NCBI GenBank assembly: GCA_027382625.1
Contig: JAJKFJ010020688.1
Location: forward strand, 124,001-188,000
Source: Tetmemena sp. SeJ-2015
Lineage: Eukaryota; Ciliophora; Spirotrichea; Sporadotrichida; Oxytrichidae
Reading direction: 5' to 3'
Length of the DNA stretch: 64,000 nucleotides
Shown here: piece by piece, positions 40,901 through 53,599 of the stretch
How the letters are laid out: each line of letters opens with the position of its first letter
How positions within the stretch are numbered: position 1 is the stretch's first letter
Made by a program: the position numbers and the translations under genes
Notes under the pieces: generated by a model
Databases searched by the model: none
The model's input: only the letters and a program-made list of their open reading frames with translations
What the model was told of the DNA's origin: nothing

Positions 40901-42914
40901 TAAAACTATGACTCAATCTCTTTAATTTCCAAAATTTATATATTAATTCAGCGATTAGTACAATAACCTGGTAGATCATCATCTTGACATCACTTAAACT
41001 ATCAATTCTAAATTTATAATATTTAAATATTACATTTTAAAAGTTATTAAAAGCAAGACGACCATCCCTTGACAGTTTATTAAATAAAAGTGGAAAAATA
41101 TTATAAAGAAAGATTTTAAATTGCTTTATTTTTAGAAAATTAAGAGTTCGCTTATATTTAAAAAATAAATTTGCAAGAATCTTACAGTTAGATAATTTAT
41201 CATTATCTATGTTTTCCAAGTTTTAATTTAAAATGGTAAGTAAACTTTAAGTTCCAACTTCTGGTCAAGTATCCGATGAAACCTTGGCATAGATTGTGCT
41301 TTTTTTATTTTTTAAAATAGGTCTATTCTTATTTTATAATAATTATTCACACTAATTTTATAATTGCTAGACATTATTGACCCTGCAATTATCCTAACTG
41401 AAGACTACCTTGACGATCCCATCTCAACTTATGGAGGAATCTATTAACAATAATTTAAAATTTTAATCTACATTTCTGGTATATCAACTAATTTGTTTGA
41501 CACAGTCGAAATTTAGAGATCCCATACTACTGTCTTTGATGATAATAAAAACAAAAATAATAAAAATTTATAAAAATCTGTTGCTTAATTCTAATTAAAT
41601 TATTTAAAATTCAATGAGAACATTTTACAGAATTAATTTCTCTGTTTAAAAACTTATCTGGAACAAAAATTAAATTCTAAATAAATCTCTTTGAATTTTT
41701 TAAGTTTTTATTTAAATAAAAGATATTTGTGTTTCACTATTTATAAATTGATCCTTTTAATTTTAATTATATTATAACCAATTAATAGATTATTTTTATA
41801 ATCCTTATGACCTCGCTGATAAAATTTACTATTGATGGATTAACAAAATGCATTTATTTTTAATTTAATTATTTTCTATTTTAAAAATAATTTTCTTTAT
41901 TTTAACAGGAGAGTATTAGTGATTGATACCACAGCAATATATGTATCTTCTTTTAATTGATTTGCTTCCCTACACAAATTTTCTTAAAGTAATTCCAATT
42001 TATAAGATTGAAAAAGACTTTCTTATTGTTTAATATAATTCTTAAAGATGCTTCTTGTCTTCCTTCTTTTTATATTGGGCCAAATAGTTGATAAAAATAA
42101 GATTCTTAGCTATTATCATTTTAACTTCAAATGGAAAAACTTATTTACAACAAAAAATAATATGATTAAACTCATATTTTAAGAATTATTGTCTTACATA
42201 GGATAATAATTGATTATCTAATTCAGTAAGTGCTGTTTTAAGAAATTGATTATTACTTATATTCCTAAAATTACACTTATTTACTCTACTACAGAATCTT
42301 TGTAAATGTTTTTATAAATTAAGGATTATCCCAATCTTCATACTTAATAAATATCCTATATGTTATGAGAGTTTTTAGAGAGAAATTATTTTGTTGAATA
42401 GAGTACTCACTAATTGGGTAGGAGACATTGAAATTAAGCTTTATTATCTGCTGAATTTTAAAATTAAAAAGTTAATTGTAAGAACTTACTTTTAATTTAG
42501 AAATAGTCTTTTGACTCAGGCACCTACCCTATCACCACAGCTGACTTCCTGAGCACTGACTTTTATGTAACTCCACTTAACGATGGGTACAAATAAACTT
42601 GGAATTACATGCAAACTAGCTCTTACTATCGCGGACCCTACTAAAGCCCTGACTACTCTCCCACCATTCTTCCGGGAATGGCAACCATATCCAATTCATA
42701 GTTCGTCATTGGCTTCTATAGTACTTCCACCAATCTTTATAAGTATGTCAACATTCAAACAATCAAAAAAGCATAATGCCTAAATATCAGTAATGCATAA
42801 ATTTATTAATTCGATGTGATATAGACCTTAAAAATTTTGAATTTTAAGAAATTACTTACTTCAAATATTTTTGCAAAAGTAGTGTTGCAAATCAATAACT
42901 TAGCATCTTTGTGA
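37992..42914 (+). CDS. PI-PLC-X-like secreted protein, copy 1
   Basis: A member of the phosphatidylinositol-specific phospholipase C X-domain superfamily. ATG 37,992 starts a signal peptide ([16 protein letters not shown]). A GTAAGT intron begins at 38,071. Coding then gives [23 protein letters not shown] (candidate catalytic His, uninterrupted here), [14 protein letters not shown], and [29 protein letters not shown] follows at 40,013-40,050, with [14 protein letters not shown] at 41,258, [13 protein letters not shown] at 41,392, [13 protein letters not shown] at 41,478 and [19 protein letters not shown] at 42,521. The frame runs to TGA about 42,912-42,914, without the Ser/Thr tail of copy 2. 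Between the LDIK and TSG segments lies an inverted repeat carrying MORN sequence. Several joins are unresolved. Substrate unknown; similarity is to the PLCXD/bacterial type. Confidence 0.7.
38795..38842. other. IES in PLC copy 1, pointer AGT
   Basis: Flanked by AGT at 38,792-38,794 and 38,843-38,845. Removal gives F-C-T-Q-Y-T-I-P-K-V-L in frame. Copies 2 and 3 have an IES at the same codon with pointer CAGT. Confidence 0.85.
39097..39246. repeat. Short direct repeats and a TAAAG tract
   Basis: ATAGTCAGTCATATTAA occurs at about 39,097 and again at about 39,222, each followed by R-TAAAG. The first copy continues into five TAAAG units (39,114-39,138). Confidence 0.7.
40294..40401 (-). pseudogene. 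MORN-repeat fragment, left arm
   Basis: The minus strand reads [20 protein letters not shown], then [11 protein letters not shown], a classic MORN repeat (G-x-Y-x-G-x-W). There is only one repeat and no gene context, so it is a fragment: either an MDS of a MORN gene assembled elsewhere or a captured piece. Confidence 0.7.
40726..40850 (+). pseudogene. MORN-repeat fragment, right arm
   Basis: The plus strand encodes the same MORN repeat as the left arm, in opposite orientation. The arm differs from the left one just upstream (CTT versus CCC before GGTATTC-type sequence). Confidence 0.7.
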
Positions 42915-43451
42915 AGATAGGCATAAACAACGAAATTCAATTTTATTGGATTAATAACAGAATCTAGGAATTATTTTTTTCACTTATAAATTGAGCTTAA
43001 GTTTACTATAGATTTTATGTGATGAAATGAAATGAAATTTTTTTTTCATATTGATATAATCAATTTTTATTCTCTATTTAATTTTCGAAAATAAAGATTC
43101 AACAAGTAAAAAATTTAATCTTCTATTTAATTGGACAAATATAATTTCAAAATTATGCATATTAAAATATTTTAAATCAACTTATGCTTATGGTGTATCT
43201 TTTAATAAATTTTTTGTCTTAAACTTTATTTCCTAATTAATTGAAATGAAAAATTACAAAAGCACATCAATAAGAAATAATAAATTTTGAAAATAAAAAG
43301 GAATATTTCTGGGAAATTTAATTTAAAGAATTAATGCAGGTTGTTGCATATTTGAACCATTAATTGAATGAAAAATGATTACATGTTATTTAAAGCACCT
43401 AACTCAAAAATAATATTTGTAAAATAAGTTATTTGATTGTGACCTTTGATG

Positions 43452-43600
43452 TTTTCTAAGCTTACCTGTCTCAAGCTATACTCTATGGTAACTTTTAAAA
43501 AGCGGTACAAGCTGGAAGCCATTATATCAATGCAGGTTGACATTTTAATATGAGAACCCTTGCCAACTACAGCTCATCTGCAGTCTGCATTTTATATTTT
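43452..43600 (+). pseudogene. Coding fragment, unrecognised
   Basis: One frame reads YLSQAILYGNFQKAVQAGSH, then YINAG, a TGA (43,538-43,540), then HFNMRTLANYSSSAVC. The codons are GC-richer than the flanks, suggesting a real MDS or decayed gene piece. The TGA breaks an otherwise continuous frame. It does not align with the PLC family copies nearby. Product unknown. Confidence 0.4.
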
Positions 43601-44325
43601 TTAAAGAGGTAAAAAAATATATGAGGGAATTTCCATTGAGGAGTTTTTAAAATAATAGTTTCTATTTTTTGGAAAATTATATGAGTGTACAATTTGAAGA
43701 TTTCCTATCACTGATAATTTAATTTCTATTTTTAATTACAACTAAAATGAAGATAAGATTTTTGTGAGAGCTTTTTTGCTCCTTAACTTATATATAATAA
43801 ATGCTAAAACTGAGATAATTCTTGTCCTTAACCTTATTTCGCATCCATATGAAAATTACTGAAAATATTTTTTGCTTCACCTTATAAAATTAAATTTTTT
43901 AAAAAACAACTCAAAAGTTGTGTTCATCTTCAATATTTCAATTCCAAATTATCTAGATTTTCTTTGAATTACCTATTTACAACCTCCATTTAAAATTAGA
44001 AAACTTTTATTAAGGAAAATATTTATTTAGTTCAATTGCTTTATATAAAGTTGTTTAAAACTTTACTTTTTTAATTGAAATAAGTTATTTTAAGCAAGAC
44101 AACACCAAATCATAGCTTTTCAGCCAGACATTAACAGTTTTAAGAAATCAATTAATTTCTTTCAGTAATTAGCAAATTCTGCCCTATTTTATTCAATTTT
44201 AAATTTAAAATAATACATTTGTAAAAAATAAAATTAGTTTCCTGGTAAATATATTCTCATAAAATAATCTTTATTAAGTGCTTTCTATTAAGATTATCTA
44301 ATGAGGGGTGGTTGAATTAAACAAA

Positions 44326-44604
44326 ATGTTGGATCACAAGTAAAGAATATTGATAGAAGATCTTGGAAATTATAGTAAGAACACATGCAACAACCTTAGC
44401 AAACACAAGCTAAACTAATGTTCAGCATCCAAACAAGATGCAGTGTGCACTAAGTGCAAGGGAGAGCTCTCTGGACTTGAGCTCGAGCAAGAGATCTCTG
44501 TGCTTTAAATTCTCAAGCCAAGAGCTGAGAAGTCGGTTAAACTTCCAAAGTATTGTGAAAGTTATTTATTTAATTTTCTTAAAGCTTTAATAATTGAAAT
44601 ATGA
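44326..44604 (+). CDS. Cys-rich small ORF, possible zinc-binding fragment
   Basis: ATG 44,326 starts MLDHKQRILIEDLGNY and the frame is open for 92 codons to TGA 44,602-44,604, with four TAA/TAG read as Gln. It contains NTCNNLSKHKLNQCSAS and AVCTKCKGEL, giving spaced Cys/His that could bind zinc, then a Leu/Glu-rich helix (GLELEQEISVLQ). The last dozen codons drift to background composition, so coding probably leaves at an IES after KYCE. A second fragment about 1.3 kb downstream could belong to it. Confidence 0.45.
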
Positions 44605-45924
44605 ATATTTTTTTTCGTTTAATTAAATTAAATATTTCTTTAAAATATAGCTCTTTATATTTTAAATATTATTTTGTTTTCTATTTTAAAATTTTAAAAA
44701 AAATAATTTAATCAATTAGACATTTAAAAACAATATTTAATGATGATTCATTATAATTACAACTCATTCTTAAAATAAATGAAAAAAAAATCAGTTTAAA
44801 ATCTTTTTGACTCTCAGGATCACTTAAAAGATTTGAACTGAAAATTAGTTTTCGAAAATTCGGTTTTAAATTGTTTAAATTTAAAATTTTATTTATTGGT
44901 TAAAAAAAAAAAAACAAAGAGGTAGTTATATTAAAATAAGCTCATTCTATAACTAAAATCTAATCTCTTAAATACCTAAATTAAGATGACAAAATTAACA
45001 AACATAAGAATTAAGTTGCCCCAAAGTCCGTTTTTATTCCTTAATTCTAAAATATAAAAATTAAGTTACCTATTTTGTTATTGAAAGTGCAAATTTTTTT
45101 ATTGTTCAAAATTTCTACTTTTTAAAGTTAATTCTATCTAATTATTGAATTCAGATTGAGATTAGAAAGGTAAGTATTTAGACGACTTTTTTGGAATTAA
45201 TTTTTAAAATTATTCAGGTATATTTCAAAAATATTATTATTTACTTCCAGAGCATTTATAAATAATCAATTTTTTTCTTTGATTAAATTTTAAAGTGCTT
45301 TTAAAGAAGTTTTTTTCTTGAATATGGGAGGGGGTTCATCATTAAAAAAAAATTCATTTAGGGAGCAATTATTTGGAGCTGACATTATTTTAGGCTGCTG
45401 ATTTAAATTAAAATTTCTAAATTTTTTTTTTTAATTTAAATAGATTTCCTATTTAAATAAATATATCTCTCTTTTCTTCCAAAAAGTAGCAGTTTGATTT
45501 TAAACTCTGGAGCCAAAATAATAATTTAATTTTACTTATTTTTTAAAGGTCCCTAAATTATCATTCATGATTCAGCTGATAAAAACTTTTAAAACAAATT
45601 ATAATAAACTTGAGTTTTATTTAAATCAAATGTTTTCGCATATTGAAATGATCTGAGAATAAAAATAAAGATAAAAATAAATTATAAAAGAAACAATTTA
45701 CTCACTTATTAAATTCAATACGATGCCTTAGTTAAATTTATTATAGATAGAATATGATTAGTTGCTCGAGAGTAATCAAAACTTAATTAAGATCGAGGAT
45801 TAATGATAATATTAAATTTGAGAATAAAAAAATGATAAAGCAAATTTTTCACTTATTAAATCAATTTAAACCTTAGTTAAATTTATTATAAAAGAATAAA
45901 GATTTATTTAAAATAAATCAAAAC

Positions 45925-46060
45925 TTAATTAAAAAGAGTTTTTGGTCGCAAAGTTGTTTCTGACTAGGACTCCTTCGAGAGGTTTTATAGAGAAGGGATC
46001 AACTTTCTAATTGTGAAGATCCTTCTCAATATGTTTGTTCAAAAGTACACAAACTTCTGA
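45925..46060 (+). CDS. Short coding fragment, unrecognised
   Basis: An open frame ending at TGA 46,058-46,060 contains FGRKVVSDQDSFERFYREG, then a hydrophobic end. Codon use is less AT-biased than the surroundings. It may be the last MDS of the Cys-rich gene at 44.3 kb. The open frame at 46,280-46,531 (FNPKGDSRRESYNCKKF) is a weaker candidate further along. Confidence 0.3.
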
Positions 46061-47359
46061 AACTAAAAATTATTTTCAAGCTAAAATAAGTTTTGTTGTC
46101 TTGGAAGTTTTTCTTGTATTTTTTTTAATACTCACCTCCCCAGTCATGAATCTTCAATATTTTTAACTCTAAATTTAAAGAGTAATAAAAATTGCGAAAC
46201 AAAGAAAAAAAACGTTGTTTTCTATAAATTTATCTGATTCTTCATTTGATATCATAGTTTCAACATAAATTTTCAATTATTGCCAAGTCCCTCTTTTTTA
46301 CAGAAAATAAGAGAGCTTCCTCCTCTGTTCCCTTGCTTATTTAAGTTTAAGGAAAAATTGTTTAATCCTAAAGGAGATTCACGAAGAGAGTCCTATAATT
46401 GCAAAAAATTTCAATTTGCAAAGTTTAGTTTATTTGATTTAAAATGTTTTTTTATTATTCAAGACTACTATGCGTGCTTACTGTACCCCTTAATTGCTAA
46501 CAAAATACAAGTTAATTTACCTATTTGCTAAGGCTTACAGGAAGAAACTGCGGGTTTTTTTTGCCAAATCGGGACTGAATGAAATAATAATAATCGAGAT
46601 TTATTGCTAATTTTATTCAGAAAGACCACTTGCGAAAATTAAATATATTATTAAATTTCTTACTACGGATTTTCTCTCCAAAACTACATTCTCACCCTTA
46701 TAATTTCCTTAGATTGAAAATAAACCTATTTAATGGATTCTTATAGAAATCCAATACTTTTTTTAGCATATATAGGAACAAACTTATTTATCTTGAATAA
46801 TCTAAATTCCTTTCTACTTGTAATCTTTCTAACTTAAATTTAATTTGAATGAGCTCTCAGATGCATAAAATTCGAATATCAATATTTTTTGTTCAAAAGA
46901 ATTTATTTGCAAGGTAATGATTATTATAGCTTCTGCTATGTAAGCTATTTATTTTCAAAATGGGGGAACGGTAAGAAGTACAGATTTCACATATTTTTTA
47001 TTCAAAGAATCATAAAACAGCCTTATTAGTTATAATTGACATTTAATTAAACGACTATTGAATTTTAAGTTTTATGATAGAAATTTAATTTTCAGAGTTT
47101 TAAGTGTCTTTTTATAAGTAATTTTTAGACAAATTTAAATTCCAAACAATAATTAAATGTGTAATATTATAAAAACGAAGACTTATCATTATAAATTTAA
47201 TGTATTAATTTCAAAATGGAATTGATTTCTATATATGTATTTGCCATTTTTAATAAAGAATATTCGCTTGTGATTTCTAATATGAAGTCAAGATTTATAT
47301 AAAGACCCAATAGGAATTATTAATCTTTCAAGACATAAGTAAAATATAACAGTAACTTG
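46061..47359. other. AT-rich spacer
   Basis: Apart from the weak open frame at 46,280-46,531, nothing is recognised. Confidence 0.35.
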
Positions 47360-47960
47360 GTTAACCACCATTTTTGCCCAAGTGTCAGGCCATGACGCCA
47401 CTCTTAAGAATGACCTTATATCTCATCAGCAGGGTGAAATTGGACTAGTAAATGCTGAATCCAGCACTCACTCTGAGTTTTTAATATGATTGGACAACGC
47501 TAAACCTATAAGCCCTCAGTGGGGTTGGTATAACTGTGAGGTGGAAAAATGCGACCAAGGCCTTATAGTCAGATTTGAGAACTCCACGGTTATGGGTGTG
47601 TCAATTTCAAGTGACATTATTTAAAAAATGGACAGAAGTCAAGCTCTAAATTAATTTCCTCATACTAGACACCATCAATATAAGGCAGTATTGCACGGTC
47701 ACCCTTAATGATTTTAATTGCAATCATTACTCTTTTAAGGTATGATAATCAAGGAAATAGACCAAATAATTTGAAATAACTACTGATCTAGTATTGCTTT
47801 GACTTATCACAATCCACGCACCTCTTCATTACATATTAACACCACTTACAGAATGATTACTAAACTAGTTCCATAGGGATAAACTCATCGGGAAGGAGTG
47901 ATTGAGTAATGACCAGCTATTTATTCACACTAGCCAATCCAACTTAGGTGCCAAATCAAG
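47360..47960 (-). mobile_element. Degenerate germline coding element, copy 1
   Basis: GC-richer island in AT-rich DNA. On the minus strand one frame contains LVITQSLLPDEFIPMEL, FCKWCQYVMKRCVDCDKSKQ (C-x2-C pairs, zinc-ribbon-like) and, after an interruption, KGDRAILPYIDGVQYEE, HSYTNPTEG, and EWRHGLTLGQKWWLTKL, with a TGA inside (about 47,573). A diverged copy lies at 53.6-54.26 kb. The two share positions such as K-W-C and Q-I-S-S. Size and decay suggest remnants of a transposon ORF; the zinc-ribbon then H-x-N-x-x-E-G order recalls some DDE transposases, but that is only a guess. Confidence 0.4.
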
Positions 47961-48508
47961 AGTCATAGACTTTAATTATCTAATAATTGAATTCAAAATT
48001 AAAATGCAGCCTCATTTTTAAATAAATTTTAAGAATAATAATTTTTAAAAATACTCCAAGGAAGAAATTAAAATACTAAGAATTATATAAATTAAAAACT
48101 TCAAAAAATGGTTATCATATAAAATTGGAGACTCATTTTAAGCCTCCCCTCTTTATTTTCCCTCGCAAATTAAGTTATGAGTAAATTATTTCTGGAATAA
48201 GTTATAATAACAAGTTTATAAAACTTCTGAACTGCTTAAATAATTGGAAAAAAATTTGGAGTTTTAAACCCAATTTAGAAATTTTAAACCAAGTTAAAAA
48301 ATGTTTAAATTTTAAAATTTTAAGGCCAATTTACTTTTGATTATTTTGTAAGTTTGTATAAAAAATAATTTTCTAAATGATCTTTATTTTACAAGTCCAG
48401 TTATTTTTCAATTTAAAGAGTTATAATTTAAATTCTTTAATAAAGCTTTCTGAAATAATTGGATAGTAGATTAACTAAGTTGCTTTAATTTATAATAACT
48501 ATATTCAA

Positions 48509-51500
48509 ATGTTAAGAAAGAAAACTGGACTGGTGGCCTTTACCATCCTGGGACTTTTAGGAACTGTGGTTGCTCAATAAATGCGTAAGTAAATCTTTTC
48601 TCTAATAAACAAGAACCTAGTTAACGTTTGTGCATATTTTTGAGGAGCTTCGCTTCTAGATTTCTTGATTTTATTTAAAATTAGGTTTCACCGTTTTTTT
48701 ACCTATTTAAGAATAGCATTTTTAGGTGACGGACAAGAATAGGATTCGTTTGAAGTTTTACCCTACACAGAGGAAGACTTCACATATTAATAAGATTAAA
48801 TTTAAAATAAATTCTCATTATTTAATTTAACAATTTCAGTGATAGAGCAAATCAAGAAACTTGTAAGCTATGCCAACTCTAGACAAGACTATCACTCGTT
48901 AATGGATGACTCATTTCAAGAAAAATGAGCCATTACTAGTTCCCAATTTTGGTTACTATACAATCAGAAACATTACACTCCCCGGAGTCAAATCTAAAAA
49001 TTATGGGAAATTAGTGAGATAATTATTTCCATTATTGATACATATAATTATAATACTAGATTTTAGCTAGTTGGAGTCTATTAGAATTACTCTTAATGGT
49101 TCAAAGATTATCATGATGTTCTCTGGCTTAAGATCTCTGAATCCCAACTCATGCAACTCCATCACTCCTCTAGCGAGGTCAGTGAGAATAGCAGTAAGCT
49201 AGTACTTTTGGGCCCCTTGAGAACTTTTTTGTATCCAAACTTTACTCAATTTAATAAAAATAGAAGGACGAATATGATTTAAGTAATCGTTAAAATTTTT
49301 TATAAATTTTAGTAATTTTTTTAAATAAACTTTCGGTTTTAGTTCATAACGCTGGCTTCAGATCTTTCAATATGAAGTACCGTCAAAACTAATAAGCTCT
49401 TACTCATCTCATAAATAATTATTTCTATAAAGTTGCTTTTATTAAATAATCTGAAGAGCTTTCTCTCTTACACGGGCTTCAATAACTTCAAGACCAACTC
49501 TCTCAAGCTCAAGAGTATTCTGGAGGCTACCTTCTGCCCTCAGTCAAATAATCGAATATTGTTGATTATAAAAATATTATTTTATGTTTTGTGAGCAGTA
49601 CACGATCCCCAAGGTGCTTTAATTGGGTGCTCGCTACCTTGAACTGAGAGTCAAGTCATACGATCAGTATCCTGAATTTGTCATGCTCTGTAATATCTAA
49701 TTTAGATTTTTCAAATACTTTTATCTTAGTAAAAATAAAGCTCAGCAATATAAAACCTTATTTTATATCATGAGATGATAACAATTTGTCTTTAAAAAAT
49801 TAAGACATTTTTATTTCCCTGCATTTTATAAGCTCTATCTAATTACTTCCTATTTGTTAATTTATTTTTTATTTAGATTACTTAATTGAGGGGTTTAATG
49901 TGTTCTTATCCGAATACCTATTTAGTGATGCCCTTTAAGAGGTCTAAGCATTTATGAACTAAAATCCAGGCGAGATCGTCATTCTTGACATCAAGCAATC
50001 TTATTTTTTAATTCAGTCTTTTAAATTTTGTGAAGAAAAAAAACATTAAATAAATTTAAAGCAAGATGACAACCCCTTAGGAGTTTTTAACTATTAATTA
50101 AAAATTCAATTTATTTAAGAACTGTATATAGTTTCTGTATTTAAATAAATTTAATGCCCAGTTAATAATTTATTTTATTATTAGCAAAATTTAAGTAAGT
50201 TTTAGTTTTTACTTTTATTAAATGAAATGAATAAAATTTGAGTTGCCACTTCTGGGTTGGTATCTGATACTGTCCTTGCTCAAATAGTGCTTTAATTAAT
50301 ACCATAATATTTATTTATGCTCTTAAATATTTATTTTATAAACCTAATTCCAAAACATTATTAATTATTTATCTTTTTAATTAAAATTAAATTCCATTTT
50401 GAGTGCATTAAAATTTGGACTCTGCTATGATATTGACTTCTGCCTTCCTCACTCAATCAATCAAGAACTATGGAGGAATTTAACATTAATTTTTTATTTA
50501 ATCTACATAACAGGCATATCATCTGGAGGCTTGTTCAATACAGTCACCATTAAGAGAACTGAAGTTACCGACTACGCAGACGATCCTAATAGTTTTAAAG
50601 TTTTGATGATATTTTAAGTAAATATTAATCCAGCTGTCATTATTGACAAAGCATACACTTACTTAATTACTATTTAATTATTGCATAAAGCGATATGATT
50701 AAGTGCAACATATTTTAGAAAAAGATAGATAAAAAAAGAGTTAGTTTATTTAAATAGAAAACAAAATGATTTTTAAAAGAATGATTTATAGCAAATAGTT
50801 TTAAAATTACCAAATATAATTTACAGGCGGCTTAAAATTCTCACATACAAACTAATAAGATATAAAACATTTAAATATTATAACTAAGCATTATTAAACT
50901 TTGGATAAATTTTATTTACTAAATAAAGTCGTAGTATTTATAAGTAATAATACTTCACAAGTGGAAGCTACCCTATAACTACGGCAAATTTCCTCAGCGC
51001 AGATGTTTATGTGACTCCACTAAACGCTGGCTATAAAACAACTTGGGACTATATGCAATCTTCATCATTCAATGGAGTTTCTTCCTTTGCAAATACACCA
51101 GCCTGGTTAAGAGGAATGGGTGCCACTATTGGCAACTCTTTCCCTTCAAGTTTCGATTCTGGCCACAGCATTTATCAATATGCCAACATTCAAGTAAATA
51201 TATAATTACCTTTCTCTAAAGAAGTAGAATGCTTCTAAAAATTTTATTAGCCATTAATTTTCTCACTTTTTAATTAATATTTGCTTAAGTATTAGTAAAT
51301 TTATTTTTTAACTAGCAATCCTCGATAAATATTTTCATAAATATATTTTTTGAAATAATTTTTAATTTAAAACTATAATTTCTCGTCCCCTAAACTCTAA
51401 TAAGATATGAAAATTTAATGAATAAGTTTTTCATAACGCTTTTATCTATAATTTTCATAGAGAAGGTATACTAATCTCCTACTCTTATTCTTCATAAGCA

Positions 51501-51928
51501 ATTTTGTTTAAATTAATTCTACTTCCAAAAATGTATAGTTTTACTCCAAATTTTTAGGGTAAAATAAATTATAATTAGCTGATTGGAGCGATAAGTATTT
51601 AAATTTGTAATACTTAAAAAACTTCTTGACTAATTTTTATTTATAAATAATTTAAATCACACTATTTAATATTTGCTGTATAAGTTCAGGAATATATTAG
51701 AAGTATATATTGGTGATTATCACCTTCGATAGCTTCAAAATCGGTCTTACTCAGATGATTATCGTATCAAACGTATTAAAGAGTGGTGGTGTTCCTTCTT
51801 CCACCACTTCTTCTTCTACTACCTCATCAAGCACTACAACTCCTGCTCCTTCAAGTTCCTCTTCTTCCTCAAGCTCCAGTTCCTCTTCTTCCTCAACTAC
51901 TCCTGCTCCCTCAAACACAGTTGATTGA
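48509..51928 (+). CDS. PI-PLC-X-like secreted protein, copy 2 (best preserved)
   Basis: ATG 48,509 starts a signal peptide (MLRKKTGLVAFTILGLLG). Intron 1 has donor GTAAGT at 48,585. MDSs follow in order: [29 protein letters not shown], [IES], [32 protein letters not shown], [IES], [122 protein letters not shown], and a last exon with TFDSFKIGLTQMIIVSN. It ends in a Ser/Thr/Pro-rich tail (about 35 residues of S, T and TPAPS) at TGA 51,926-51,928. Likely a secreted or surface enzyme. The tail may be an O-glycosylated stalk. His of HNAG is the candidate catalytic base. Confidence 0.8.
48989..49340. other. IES in PLC copy 2, pointer AGT, with kinase sequence inside
   Basis: Flanked by AGT at 48,986-48,988 and 49,341-49,343. 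Removal gives L-P-G-V-H-N-A-G-F in frame, whereas a GT-AG splice here would break the frame. Copy 1 has no interruption at this codon. The 352-bp interior contains an antisense protein-kinase segment. Confidence 0.85.
49060..49207 (-). pseudogene. Protein-kinase catalytic-loop segment, antisense inside an IES
   Basis: The minus strand reads ILTDLARGVMELHELGF, then RDLKPENIMI, then LRVILIDSNQ. This is the kinase helix E, catalytic loop (HRD-x-K-P-x-N with F for H) and beta8 region. It is open over about 49 codons and flanked by AT-rich DNA. It may be an MDS of a kinase gene nested in the IES, or a captured fragment. A decayed homolog lies at the same place in PLC copy 3. Confidence 0.75.
49545..49595. 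other. IES in PLC copy 2, pointer CAGT
   Basis: Flanked by CAGT at 49,541-49,544 and 49,596-49,599. Removal gives T-F-C-P-Q-Y-T-I-P-K in frame. Confidence 0.9.
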
Positions 51929-53599
51929 TGACTGAGATCATTTACATTGTGATCTATTTGCAAAAACATTCATATATTAATATACTTTAATCATAAGATT
52001 TTGTATAATCCTATTTTTTCACAACTCTAGATTTATAACAAAATAATTTTAAACTCTAGAAACTTTCTTTTAAAAAAAAAATTTATCTCAAATTCCGCAC
52101 TGATTAATCCTTAACTTCATTTCAAAGAGATGATTAGCCTGAAAGTCAATAATTTAATAAAGTCAATCAGTCATTTTAAATTAGTTGAAGATAAATAATT
52201 TATGTTGGAATATTTTGTAATGAGTTTTATAAAATATTTAGTTTATTTGAGGTAATATATTTACTTTTATAACTAGATTATAATTAGATCTAAATAAAAA
52301 TAAATTTATAATTTTTTTTATTTGCAAGATTAAATTTGCTCGAGATTAGACTCTATGAGTCTCTCTTGTCACTTGATAAAATTGTATTCAATAAATTTAA
52401 ATTTCAAATTCTTACAAAACATTATCCTCCTAAAACAGAAATTTCAAATGATTCTAATAATTCTTATTCTTGTTTGAAAAGTCATAATTAAAAATGAAAC
52501 ATTATATGTTTTATTGAAACTCATTTATTTTCCTAATAAGAGTATGTTTATATATGTGTGAAATCTTTAATCTGAGTCTGTATTTTCTTCTCTGTGATAA
52601 GAATTTCAGAGGTATAAATTAGTCCATCCTAATTAGTTCTCTCAAACTAGCTTATACTCAGATGACTATGAATTTAAGAAATAAACACTTAAATGCTCCA
52701 AATCTCCTCTCTAATATATTTTCATTGGAAAGGGATGTATACAACTCTTCAAAAATTACTATCTTTATTCTATTTTGGATATAACTTTTAAGTCGTTTAA
52801 TATTTTTAGCTTTTTTAGAATTTTAAATCATAAATTTCTCATTGGGCATCTTCAATGATCTCTTTGATGCAACTGCACCTACAGTAGAAAGGATGCCAAA
52901 GAATAACCTTCGTTCTGATGGGACAGCAATTAACAAGAAGTTGTATAAATTTAGTGAAAGATAGAGCAATTTGAAAGTGAGCTCGAATCAGTAAGTAGGT
53001 GTGCTTTTAAAATTACTCTAAAAGTATTAAACATAACTTTGCTAAATATTTCTTATCATTTCAACTATTTGACGATCAGATTTAAAATTAATATAAAGAA
53101 TTACACCTCTCTTCATTTGATTTATAGGTTAATTAAAACTGCAATTGCAGCCTGAATTTTCAATTTATTCCGCTTTATCTCTTTAAAACTAATATTTATT
53201 TTTTAATTATTGATGAAAATATGATATTTAATCTTAATTTTGTGATTATAGTGATACTTTAATTGTTTTCATCAATCTAAGTTATATTTTTTACCGAAAA
53301 AGTATTTAATCTCGAAAATAAAGTTTGTTTAAGTATTTACCTTATTTATTGCTATTATTAAAATTGTCTGATTTAGAGTCTACATTTAAACTATTCAATA
53401 AATACTTGGAGATATGGTCAAATTGTTATAAAGATTTATAAACTAAAATTTTATCAGCAATCTAATTACTTACCTAAATGTGCAAATTATAGTAGCGCCC
53501 ATTTAATCTGTCATTCATTTAACAATTTTAATTTTAGGAATGAAGGAATTAATTGGAATTAAAGAGTGACAACGCAGGTCATAATTAATTAAGATCATT
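51929..53599. other. Mostly AT-rich spacer
   Basis: Apart from the coding-like patch at 52,838-52,995, no gene is recognised. Confidence 0.35.
52838..52995 (+). CDS. Coding fragment, unrecognised
   Basis: A clean, GC-richer open stretch reads LGIFNDLFDATAPTVERM, PKNNLRSDGTAINKKLY and FSERQSNLKVSSNQ, with one TAG as Gln. No start or stop is nearby. Probably a single MDS of a gene whose other parts are elsewhere or unresolved. The family is not recognised. Confidence 0.4.

Noticed and set aside
48986..49343. Spliceosomal intron at the HNAG site of PLC copy 2
   Set aside because: GT-AG removal shifts the frame. Only removal between AGT repeats gives PGVHNAG.
51751..51969. Minus-strand Glu-rich ORF
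   Set aside because: It is the complement of the Ser/Thr-rich tail of PLC copy 2.
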